13,177 nt of DNA from an uncultured Clostridia bacterium (GTDB lineage: Bacteria; Bacillota; Clostridia; TANB77; CAG-508): positions 1 to 13,177 of the forward strand of contig CAJFQT010000031.1 in NCBI GenBank assembly GCA_904419095.1. The letters run 5' to 3'. Positions 1 to 5,547 of this stretch are shown here, in pieces. Under the pieces are notes generated by a model, which worked only from the letters and a program-made list of their open reading frames with translations, was not told the DNA's origin and ran no database searches. The first letter of the stretch is position 1. Each line of letters begins with the position of its first letter. A program made the translations under genes and the position numbers.

Positions 1-39
1 CGTTTCCACGTGATTTGTGCGAAGATGGGTCAGTTTCAA
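1..39 (-). CDS. Start of a minus-strand gene cut by the window edge, possibly GH78 alpha-L-rhamnosidase
   Basis: Only 13 codons are visible, reading MKLTHLRTNHVET from a TTG start at 39-37. The start is chosen because a full AGGAGG (plus-strand CCTCCT, 47-52) sits 7 bases upstream, and no ATG or GTG fits it. The N-terminal pattern 'MK..LRTNH.E' resembles the beginning of clostridial family-78 alpha-L-rhamnosidases, which remove terminal rhamnose from plant glycans. That is recall from a very short stretch and could be wrong. The existence of a gene here rests on the ribosome site and is firmer than its identity. It diverges from the HTH regulator at 324, so the two could share a control region in 53-323. 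Confidence 0.4.
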   Translation of the reverse strand, partial: MKLTHLRTNHVET

Positions 40-323
40 AACAATTCCTCCTTGTCGAGCGTGATCCAATCCAATCCTACTGTAATGGTACAGCGGGAGC
101 TTTGGAAAAACCAGGACGTTTTTTTAAAAAAATAGGACCTGATTTATTTGGGAAAGGGAAACCCTTCCTTCTGGGGTGGAAGTGTTTTTAAGGGCGGAAA
201 AAGAAAGTGCTGTTGTGAAGCTACATCAGGAGTGTGCCGAAAAAGTCCCGGCGGGGAAGCCGCTTGCAAATCTCCCCCCAGTTGACTATACTTTAACTAG
301 AACACATGATGGGAGGCATTCAA

Positions 324-749
324 GTGAACGGCTTCCAGTCCACTCAGGCCACAGCGGAGCGCTGGGGCGTGTCCGAGCGGCGGGTAATCCAATATTGCAC
401 CGAAGGGCGTGTTCCGGGAGCGGTGAAGTTCGGGAAACGCTGGGCCATCCCTATTGGGGCGGACAAGCCTGGCGACCTGCGGAAAGAACGGCCGATGCCC
501 TGCGAGAGAAGCCTGGCTTGGGAACTGCTGGCAAACAAAAACCTCATGCCCTTGATGAACACGGCGTTTACACCGGGAAGATGCCGGGCTACGGCCGAGC
601 GGATGACACCTGGTTCCCGGAGGGACATTGCCTTGGCGGAGTACCACTATTTCAGCGGGCAGCCGGAAGCGGCGGCCATGGAGTCGGAGCGGTACTTGAA
701 AAGCGACGACCTGGGCGCGCGGCTGTCGGCGTGCCTGGTTTTTGCCTAA
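324..749 (+). CDS. Small helix-turn-helix DNA-binding protein, probably C-terminally truncated
   Basis: The start is a GTG at 324 because GGGAGG (311-316) lies 7 bases upstream; the in-frame ATGs at 306 and 309 have no ribosome site. The product is 141 residues. Its first ~50 residues (NGFQSTQATAERWGVSERRVIQ, then EGRVPGAVKFGKRWAIP) have the layout of a MerR/excisionase-type winged helix: a two-helix HTH followed by a 'G.IPGA.K.GK.W.IP' wing, which is common in small clostridial regulators. The remainder, including RRDIALAEYHYFSGQPEAAAMESERYL, is helical and TPR-like. The protein stops abruptly at SACLVFA inside what looks like a continuing helical repeat, and no coding sequence follows for about 570 bases, so I infer a truncated C-terminus. 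Codon use is GC-rich, quite unlike the genes after 2039. Its target is unknown; the divergent gene at 1-39 is a possible one. Confidence 0.68.
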   Translation: MNGFQSTQATAERWGVSERRVIQYCTEGRVPGAVKFGKRWAIPIGADKPGDLRKERPMPCERSLAWELLANKNLMPLMNTAFTPGRCRATAERMTPGSRRDIALAEYHYFSGQPEAAAMESERYLKSDDLGARLSACLVFA

Positions 750-957
750 ACAAAGAAAAGGAAAATTTTTCGAGAGGCGTGCAGCGTGGCTAAGCGCAAG
801 TGGGCCGCACGTGGTGCTGACACGCAAAAAACGGAAAGATGGGGTGCGGTTTTGGTGCTGGATTTTGGAAAGTCGGTGCGAAGAAATGGCGCAGGACGGG
901 AACATATAGGGCATAGGCAGTGAAAAACTAGACCCTGTCCAGGGCAACATAGGTACG

Positions 958-997
958 AAAAATCCCCAGGCCATGCGGTTTTCGCAGAGCCTGGGGA
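958..997 (-). terminator. Rho-independent terminator downstream of the tRNA-Trp fragment
   Basis: A perfect 9-bp stem (TCCCCAGGC at 963-971 with GCCTGGGGA at 989-997) is followed on the minus strand by five T residues (plus-strand AAAAA, 958-962). It lies 9 bases past the CCA end of the tRNA fragment, which is where a tRNA transcript would end. Confidence 0.8.
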
Positions 998-1006
998 CAA
1001 GTGGAT

Positions 1007-1051
1007 TGGCAGGGGCAGAAGGACTTGAACCCTCGGCACGCGGTTTTGGAG
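1007..1051 (-). other. 3' half of tRNA-Trp (anticodon loop to CCA); candidate attachment site
   Basis: Read on the minus strand, this matches tRNA positions 32-76 without gaps. It has anticodon loop CTCCAAA (anticodon CCA, Trp), stem strand ACCGC, variable loop GTGCC, T stem GAGGG/CCTTC around TTCAAGT, acceptor strand TGCCCCT, discriminator G and encoded CCA. The bases that should form the 5' anticodon strand (1052 onward) do not pair, and no D arm or 5' acceptor strand follows. The fragment therefore cannot make a tRNA. A cut at the anticodon loop that keeps the 3' half is the standard result of tyrosine-recombinase integration into a tRNA gene. GGTGCT repeats on both sides may be integrase arm sites. 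No integrase is present. Confidence 0.75.
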
Positions 1052-1126
1052 TGGATGTGGAAACACGCAAGCGAGAGGGGGGAGGGGCTGTATTGCCCGA
1101 TTTCTTTTGCAAGTTAGAAAACGAGC

Positions 1127-1144
1127 GGTGCTAGTTTGGTGCTA
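1127..1144 (+). repeat. Tandem GGTGCTA pair, 11-bp period; possible integrase arm-type sites
   Basis: GGTGCTA occurs at 1127-1133 and 1138-1144, about one helical turn apart, 76 bases from the tRNA-Trp fragment. GGTGCT also occurs at 813-818 and 854-859 on the other side. Short repeats flanking a tRNA-derived core resemble the arm sites of phage and conjugative-element integrases. That function is inference. Confidence 0.35.
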
Positions 1145-1209
1145 TCCTGGAAAATTCGGGCCAAGAGTAGCCGGGAAATCGAGAAAATCATAAAATGTAA
1201 CCCCATAAA

Positions 1210-1238
1210 TTGACAGGCTTCGACAAAGCCCGCATAAT
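1210..1238 (+). promoter_or_regulatory. Consensus sigma-A-type promoter for the small peptide gene
   Basis: TTGACA (1210-1215), 17-base spacer, CATAAT (1233-1238). Transcription would begin near 1245 and give a leader of about 75 bases. The leader contains stem-loops CTGCCGG/CCGGCAG (1244-1250 with 1258-1264) and GTCTG/CAGAC (1268-1272 with 1276-1280). Confidence 0.72.
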
Positions 1239-1291
1239 AAAATCTGCCGGAATAATCCCGGCAGGGCGTCTGTTGCAGACAGGCGGTTAGC

Positions 1292-1313
1292 CACTCCCTT
1301 GGGAAAGGGGGTG
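1292..1313 (+). promoter_or_regulatory. Hairpin sequestering the Shine-Dalgarno of the peptide gene
   Basis: CACTCCCTT (1292-1300) pairs with AAGGGGGTG (1305-1313), 9 bp with one G-U pair and a GGGA loop. The right arm is the Shine-Dalgarno for the ATG at 1320. Burying the ribosome site in the leader is typical of type I toxin mRNAs. Confidence 0.62.
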
Positions 1314-1319
1314 ATGCTT

Positions 1320-1415
1320 ATGGGAAACAACCGCGGGGCGAAAGCCCTGCAATTTGCGATGTGCTTGATTGTTGCCTTTGTGGTGGCGGTCATCTTCGCC
1401 CCAAAAGTGTGTTAG
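1320..1415 (+). CDS. 31-residue hydrophobic peptide, candidate type I toxin
   Basis: The peptide has a polar, basic start (MGNNRGAKALQ) and then one membrane-spanning segment of about 16 residues (FAMCLIVAFVVAVIFA), ending in PKVC. It is preceded by a strong ribosome site (GGGGGTG, 6 bases from ATG), a consensus promoter at 1210-1238 and a structured leader. A consensus promoter on the opposite strand (1508-1536) faces it, so an antisense RNA would cover its 3' end. Short single-span peptides with convergent antisense RNAs are the pattern of type I toxins such as TxpA, BsrG and Fst, which damage or depolarise the membrane when unrepressed. I cannot assign it to a named family; the toxin role is inferred from architecture. 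It could instead be a membrane regulatory microprotein of a mobile element. Confidence 0.6.
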   Translation: MGNNRGAKALQFAMCLIVAFVVAVIFAPKVC

Positions 1416-1442
1416 CCGCCCGGCGGCCACCGAGCGGCTAAC
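1411..1442. terminator. Strong hairpin between convergent transcripts (peptide mRNA and antisense RNA)
   Basis: Arms at 1411-1423 and 1430-1442, 13 bp with a 6-base loop; the left arm overlaps the peptide stop codon. Read on the minus strand all positions pair (one U-G) and the stem is followed by CACACTTTT. On the plus strand the same position is a C-A mismatch and no T run follows. It therefore fits better as the terminator of the antisense RNA. A second palindrome (AACATCAA-t-TTGATGTT, 1440-1456) abuts it. Confidence 0.55.
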
Positions 1443-1501
1443 ATCAATTTGATGTTTAACCAACCGGGCTAACCGTCACAAGCTGCAACGGCGCCCTTTC
1501 T
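1411..1501 (-). ncRNA. Candidate antisense (antitoxin) RNA
   Basis: The minus-strand promoter at 1508-1536 would start an RNA near 1501. The first strong stop signal is the hairpin at 1411-1442 with a short T run just beyond, giving about 90-105 bases that overlap the peptide gene's 3' end. Its 3' arm contains GGCTAAC, which can pair with GTTAGCC (1287-1293) in the peptide gene's leader next to the Shine-Dalgarno hairpin. Transcription and pairing are inferred. Confidence 0.45.
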
Positions 1502-1507
1502 GTCTTC

Positions 1508-1536
1508 ATTATACCCAGGAGTGTTCACCTTGTCAA
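1508..1536 (-). promoter_or_regulatory. Perfect consensus promoter driving the antisense RNA
   Basis: On the minus strand: TTGACA (1536-1531), 17-base spacer, TATAAT (1513-1508). Both hexamers are exact. It faces the peptide gene and no open reading frame with a ribosome site follows it, which suggests a non-coding transcript. Confidence 0.72.
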
Positions 1537-1662
1537 CGACAGCATGAGGATCTTTTCCTTTTTGCGATAGATAGATGGAAAAATGGACGGAGCTCTCGGC
1601 TGAACAACTTTGAATCCCCACTGTTCACCGAAAGTATGGAGTTCTTCCAGTCGGGGGAGTAT
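1525..1662 (-). pseudogene. C-terminal remnant of an unidentified protein cut at the composition junction
   Basis: An open minus-strand frame ends at TGA 1527-1525 and reads ...LEELHTFGEQWGFKVVQP, then RAPSIFPSIYRKKEKILMLSLTR. It has protein-like composition but no start: going upstream, the frame meets TAG at 1665-1663, exactly where the sequence turns AT-rich. This looks like the tail of a larger gene truncated by an insertion, a recombination or an assembly join. I do not recognise the family. Its stop codon overlaps the -35 region of the antisense promoter. Confidence 0.4.
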
Positions 1663-1977
1663 CTAAATTACATTTCATTTAGTCGCAGTTGAGAAGTGAA
1701 AGGTTACACCTTTTTATGCAAATTATTATTAGAAATTTTCGCAAATTCCTTCTGTAAATCAATTTCCTTAAAATAATTTTTTATATCAAAATCTTAAAAG
1801 TAAATAGCAATTACAAATTTCAAATTAAAAAACTAAATTTTTAATCTATAAAATTTTCAAAATATAAAATAGAATTGAATTTAAAGCAAATATATTCTAA
1901 AAAAAAATAAACAGAAACATACTTTTTACAACCCAATTAATAAATAATTAAAATAAAATAGAAGAAAATATAATCTA
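1663..1977. other. Junction and AT-rich leader without genes
   Basis: Over 1655-1725 the base composition falls abruptly from GC-rich to AT-rich. The transition holds CTAAAT..ATTTAG (1663-1682) and AAAGGT-tac-ACCTTTTT (1699-1715), the latter a weak terminator-like hairpin. From 1725 to 1977 I see only low-complexity A/T sequence and no reading frame with a ribosome site. Confidence 0.5.
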
Positions 1978-2006
1978 TTGATATTTCAAAATGAATATAG
2001 TAAAAT
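1978..2006 (+). promoter_or_regulatory. Promoter of the AAA-ATPase-like gene
   Basis: TTGATA (1978-1983), 17-base spacer, TAAAAT (2001-2006), 32 bases before the ATG at 2039. It is the best-spaced promoter upstream of this gene. Confidence 0.55.
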
Positions 2007-2038
2007 ATAGAAAGTAAAAGAAATAGGGAAGTGATGAA

Positions 2039-3718
2039 ATGAAAAAACTACCATATGGAATAAGCAATTATGAGGAATTGATAGAAGATAATTATTACTA
2101 TGTGGATAAAACAAAATATATAGAGAAATTAGAAAATTTGTCTGAGAAAAGAATAATGTTTTTACGTCCAAGAAAATTTGGAAAAACATTATTTACTAGT
2201 ACATTAGAAAACTATTATGATATAAAAAAAGTCGATAAATTTGAAAAATTATATAAAGATACATACATAGGAAAAAATCCAACAAGATTAAAAAATAGTT
2301 ACCATATTTTAAAGTTCAATTTTTCAGGAATAGATACAACCAATGAAGAAACAACCATAAAAGGATTTAGGAATAAAGTACAATCATCAATTAGACTATT
2401 TGTTGAAAGATATGGATTAGATTTTTTTGTAAATATTGAAGATGAAGCAGAAAGTATATTAGATAATTTAATAAAAGCATTTAACATACAAAGAGAAGAA
2501 GAAAAAATATATGTTATCATAGACGAATATGATCATTTTGCAAACGAATTATTAGGATTTAACACAAATCAATTCAAAAGCCTAGTATCAAAGAATGGAA
2601 AAGTAAGAAAATGGTATGAAATATTAAAAGAAGGAACAGAAAGTGTAATAGACAGAATATTTATAACAGGAGTAGCTCCAATAACATTAGATAGCCTAAC
2701 ATCAGGATTTAATATAGGATTAGATATAACGCAAGATAGAGAATTTAATGAAATGATGGGATTTTCAGAAGAAGAACTAAGAAAAATAATGATAGAACAA
2801 AAAATAGAAGATAAAAAACAAGAAGAGATAATACCAATAATGAGAGAAAATTATGATGGATATAAATTTTCAATATATGGAAAAGAAAAAATGTATAATT
2901 CAAATATGTGTTTATATTTTTTAAATAGTTATGTAAGATTTAAAGAAATCCCAAGACAATTGATAGATATGAATATAGCAAGTGACTACAGTAAGCTAGG
3001 AAAGATGCTAGACTTATGCAAAGGAGAAGAAAGAGAAAAAGTAATAGAAAAAACAATAGCAGGGGAGGGAATAGTAAGTGATATAACTCAGAAATTCAAT
3101 CCAGCTATAGAATTTACTGAAAAGGATTTAATATCAATGCTATATTATTTAGGATATTTAACAATAGCAAGAGAAGAGGTTGGATATCCAGTTTTAGAAG
3201 TGCCAAACTTAGTAATGAAAGAAATATATGCAGATTATTTTTTACAGATATTAAAAAGAAATATAGCTATAGATATAAATGAAAACTATACTGAAATAGC
3301 AAGAGAAATAGCATTAGAAGGAAAGATAGATAAAGCAATTGAAATGTTACAAAAATATCTAAAAAATTTATCAAATAGAGACTATATAAAATTTGATGAA
3401 AAATATGTAAAACTAATATTTTTCTGTATAGCAATGAACTTAAAAATATTCAGATTAAAATCAGAAATGGAAGTAGAAAGAAAATATCCAGATATATTAT
3501 TAATACCAAAAGATCAAAACAAAGGATATAAAGGAGTAATGATAGAATTTAAATATCTAAAAAAGGGAGAAGAGGTAAAATTAAAAGAAAAACAAGAAGA
3601 AGCAAAAAGACAAATAGAAGAATATGGAGAATTTGAAGAAATAAAAGATTTAGAAAATATAATAAAATATACAGTAGTAGCAGTAAATGATGAAATATAT
3701 GTTGAAAAAGTAGATTAA
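2039..3718 (+). CDS. AAA-ATPase-like protein with C-terminal PD-(D/E)XK nuclease domain
   Basis: The protein is 559 residues. It opens with LPYGISNYEELIEDNYYYVDKT, the signature start of the AAA-ATPase-like (PF09820) family common in gut Bacteroidetes and Clostridia. A P-loop of that family's type, RPRKFGKT, is at 43-50, and a Walker B strand, IYVIIDEYD, at 157-165. Near the end, D485 (PDILL), E503 and K505 (IEFKY) form a PD-(D/E)XK nuclease triad, matching the usual partner domain (DUF1703 type). The fusion therefore appears intact in both parts. Start: ATG at 2039 with AGGGAAGTGAT just upstream. The role of the family is not established; recurrence in many copies and the nuclease domain suggest mobile or defensive functions, which is inference. 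It is monocistronic, with its own promoter and a terminator at 3789-3846. It lies next to the composition junction but has host-like AT-rich codons. Confidence 0.87.
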   Translation: MKKLPYGISNYEELIEDNYYYVDKTKYIEKLENLSEKRIMFLRPRKFGKTLFTSTLENYYDIKKVDKFEKLYKDTYIGKNPTRLKNSYHILKFNFSGIDTTNEETTIKGFRNKVQSSIRLFVERYGLDFFVNIEDEAESILDNLIKAFNIQREEEKIYVIIDEYDHFANELLGFNTNQFKSLVSKNGKVRKWYEILKEGTESVIDRIFITGVAPITLDSLTSGFNIGLDITQDREFNEMMGFSEEELRKIMIEQKIEDKKQEEIIPIMRENYDGYKFSIYGKEKMYNSNMCLYFLNSYVRFKEIPRQLIDMNIASDYSKLGKMLDLCKGEEREKVIEKTIAGEGIVSDITQKFNPAIEFTEKDLISMLYYLGYLTIAREEVGYPVLEVPNLVMKEIYADYFLQILKRNIAIDINENYTEIAREIALEGKIDKAIEMLQKYLKNLSNRDYIKFDEKYVKLIFFCIAMNLKIFRLKSEMEVERKYPDILLIPKDQNKGYKGVMIEFKYLKKGEEVKLKEKQEEAKRQIEEYGEFEEIKDLENIIKYTVVAVNDEIYVEKVD

Positions 3719-3762
3719 TTGTTAGTGATGTATCTTAAATTTTTATAATTTATTAATTGTAC

Positions 3763-3846
3763 AAAAAACTATACAAAAATTCCTAAATAAAATTGAGGAA
3801 ATTGTATAGTTTTTTTGAGTATATACAATTCCTCAATTTTTTTAGA
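3763..3846. terminator. Bidirectional terminator with alternative nested hairpins
   Basis: AAAATTGAGGAAATTGTATA (3789-3808) pairs with 3822-3840 with one bulged A. T7 follows on the plus strand (3837-3843), and an A-rich flank would give U's on the minus strand. A competing hairpin pairs AAAAAACTATACAA (3763-3776) with 3802-3815. The structure separates the convergent genes ending at 3718 (+) and 3949 (-). Confidence 0.75.
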
Positions 3847-3935
3847 AAAGTTAAATTGTATAATTCTATATTGTTTTCGGTAAAAGTATAGATAATCTTC
3901 TAAAAGTTATAAAAAATGTAATCAAGGATTAAGAT

Positions 3936-3948
3936 CACTTTCAAAGTG
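3936..3948 (-). repeat. Palindrome abutting the stop codon of the variable region
   Basis: CACTTT-C-AAAGTG is a perfect 6-bp-arm palindrome that begins with the first base after the TAG stop of the pilin/lectin gene. DGR variable repeats are commonly followed closely by a hairpin or cruciform that promotes mutagenic homing. Here the stem is shorter than in the Bordetella phage model. A chance palindrome is possible. Confidence 0.4.
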
Positions 3949-4122
3949 CTAAACGACAAGAGACACGCGGAACGAATTGCTGTCGCTAGTATTGCCATCA
4001 GGATAGTTGAAATAGAAAACTCCTGAGCCACTACCGCTGTAACCGCCACCACGTAAGAAGAACGGATAGCTTGTGTACGGAAAGTAAGAGTGGGCACCTA
4101 GCCAACTACCTGTTGAGCTAGA
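3949..4122 (-). other. Candidate DGR variable repeat at the 3' end of the pilin/lectin gene
   Basis: From about residue 475 to the stop, codons change character. Arg becomes CGT/CGC instead of AGA, and GGC, CCG and TTC appear. By hand count 59 of 120 bases at 3961-4080 are G/C, against 17 of 60 at 4201-4260. The likely surface positions are almost all NNY codons: TAC AGC GGT AGT, then TAT TTC AAC TAT CCT GAT, then AAT ACT AGC GAC AGC AAT. This is what adenine mutagenesis of AAY codons in a template repeat produces. The invariant flank TCG TTC CGC GTG TCT CTT GTC GTT and the adjoining palindrome would serve as the initiation end. No template copy is visible in the window, so the upstream boundary is approximate. 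Confidence 0.65.
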
Positions 4123-5547
4123 ATAACTTCCCGATGTTTCATATACGGCATCACCTTTCATTAATATTGCTTTATTATTATAACTATTTGCTTGACTTGT
4201 TCCATCTGCCTCATATACAGTTTTATATTTTGTACTTATTTTTTGTTCTTCTTCATTTGCTCCATACAAATCTCCTGCATTTGTTCCTCCATTTGTCTGT
4301 AAATTACTATTATTTGCATAATTCACATAACTTGCTACTCTTTCCCATGCTCCTCCTACCATATCATATATTCCATAACAATTTCCTGTTGTACTTTGGT
4401 CTTTATTATCTCTATATATTGTTTCAATAGTAGAGCTTTCTCCTGTGATAAAACTACTACTTGTATTTCTATTTACTATTGCACCATTAACTCCATATTT
4501 GCTATGTGATAAATATGCTACTGCACCCCATTCACTATTTTTTATCATATGACTTCCAATTGATTCACTACTAGCTTCTCCAAATGTTGCACTTTTTCCT
4601 GCTAAGTACATTGCATTTGATGTTTGATTTCTAACACTTGTAACTCCTGGTTTTACACTTAAATTATTTATATCTCCAGTTGTTTCAAATTTTCCAACCC
4701 ATATTCCTGATAGTTCACTATCCCATCCACCATTTTCAGGTTTATTTGTAAATGCAGGATGTACAAGCCATTTTGTTTGACCTGCTCCTTCTTCTAGCGG
4801 ATTTTCCGTTATTTCTCCACTATCACTACTATTTAAAAATCTATTATTTGTATCTATAAACGCTATTTCTATTGTTCCTGCTGTATCACTATGGTATCCA
4901 CTCGTTATCTTATATGCATATCTTGGTATCCACACAAACATACTTCCATCACTTGTCATTGCATTTGCCCATTTACTTCCTGTTTGTGTATCACTTTTTG
5001 GTCCAACATATTTTATTGGTTTCATTCCTCCTGTTAATTTTGGGGAATTTACTTTTACTACTGTATTTGATGTAACATCAACATAACAATACCATGCACT
5101 ATCTGTTGTTCTTGTTGCTTCCCATAATTCTGGTGTTTCTTCTGGTTGTTCTACAGGACCAGTTTCAATTTCTGATATTTTTCCATTTTCATCAATTAAA
5201 TATGCTCTGCCACTGTCTGTAAATGTTACTGTAAATGGTCCTGTACCATCTAAAGTATATTTCCCAGAACCAGGATTTTGGTCAAATTCTTTTACTAAAT
5301 TATCATATGTTATAATATTTCCTTCATCCTCAGCTAAAGCTCCACCAACAGCTAAGCTAACAGCATCTTTCTCATTTGAAATTTCAGTTTGTTCTTTAGC
5401 TTTAGTAGCATTTGTCAAAATGCCATTATCTCCACTAAGAGCTGATATTGTTACTCCAGCTAATATTAATAGTACAATTATTGTTATAACTAAAGCAATT
5501 AATGTGATTCCTTTTGTATTTTTAAAATTTATCTTTTGATGATTCAT
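3949..5547 (-). CDS. Prepilin-like protein with C-terminal FGE/C-type-lectin-like domain; candidate DGR target
   Basis: The protein is 532 residues. Residues 11-37 (TKG, then ITLIALVITIIVLLILAG) form a type III (prepilin) signal with likely cleavage after G13. The usual Glu at position +5 of the mature protein is absent. A short pilin-like part (about 40-130) and a Pro/Glu linker (PVEQPEETPE) follow. From about 200 the chain looks like the formylglycine-generating-enzyme/C-type-lectin fold: FVWIPRYAY (204-212), GIWVGKFE (281-288), NSEWGAVAYLS (337-347), NCYGIYDMVGGAWE (389-402) and a final RGGGYSG...SFRVSLVV. This pairing is known among DGR targets, where the lectin-like end displays a diversified ligand site. 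Here it would sit on a surface or secretion-system pilus (inference). Start: ATG 5547 with AGGAGG 11 bases upstream. The last ~50 codons differ in GC and codon use from the rest (see 3949-4122). Confidence 0.85.
   Translation of the reverse strand: MNHQKINFKNTKGITLIALVITIIVLLILAGVTISALSGDNGILTNATKAKEQTEISNEKDAVSLAVGGALAEDEGNIITYDNLVKEFDQNPGSGKYTLDGTGPFTVTFTDSGRAYLIDENGKISEIETGPVEQPEETPELWEATRTTDSAWYCYVDVTSNTVVKVNSPKLTGGMKPIKYVGPKSDTQTGSKWANAMTSDGSMFVWIPRYAYKITSGYHSDTAGTIEIAFIDTNNRFLNSSDSGEITENPLEEGAGQTKWLVHPAFTNKPENGGWDSELSGIWVGKFETTGDINNLSVKPGVTSVRNQTSNAMYLAGKSATFGEASSESIGSHMIKNSEWGAVAYLSHSKYGVNGAIVNRNTSSSFITGESSTIETIYRDNKDQSTTGNCYGIYDMVGGAWERVASYVNYANNSNLQTNGGTNAGDLYGANEEEQKISTKYKTVYEADGTSQANSYNNKAILMKGDAVYETSGSYSSSTGSWLGAHSYFPYTSYPFFLRGGGYSGSGSGVFYFNYPDGNTSDSNSFRVSLVV

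Larger units (their letters stand above)
750..1209. other. Non-coding GC-rich stretch with remnants of an integration site
   Basis: I see no convincing gene here. The stretch holds a short perfect palindrome (CCCTG-tc-CAGGG, 933-944), a minus-strand terminator (958-997), a tRNA-Trp 3' half (1007-1051) and GGTGCT motifs at 813, 854, 1127 and 1138. Long open frames across it on the minus strand have no ribosome site, run over the tRNA piece and overlap the HTH gene. Confidence 0.55.

Noticed and set aside
282..310. TTGACT-17-CATGAT as promoter of the HTH gene
   Set aside because: Transcription would start at about 317, after the Shine-Dalgarno at 311-316, so it could not serve the GTG at 324.
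176..793. Plus-strand 205-codon open frame overlapping the HTH gene
   Set aside because: It has no ribosome site and overlaps the whole HTH gene in another frame; the HTH frame shows a recognisable domain and a GGGAGG-GTG start.
786..926. Short GTG frame reading VAKRKWAARGADTQ...
   Set aside because: Weak ribosome site and no recognisable motif; it runs through GGTGCT repeats and is probably fortuitous.
297..1112. Long minus-strand open frame (271 codons) over the GC-rich region
   Set aside because: No ribosome site, it overlaps the supported HTH gene and crosses the terminator and tRNA-Trp fragment; its composition is that of a high-GC shadow frame.
1142..1393. Minus-strand 83-codon frame opposite the small peptide gene
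   Set aside because: No ribosome site at its ATG; the region is better explained by the plus-strand peptide gene and an antisense RNA ending near 1411.
4134..5075. Plus-strand open frames opposite the pilin/lectin gene
   Set aside because: Leu/His/Tyr-rich shadow frames without ribosome sites, antisense to a gene with clear domains.
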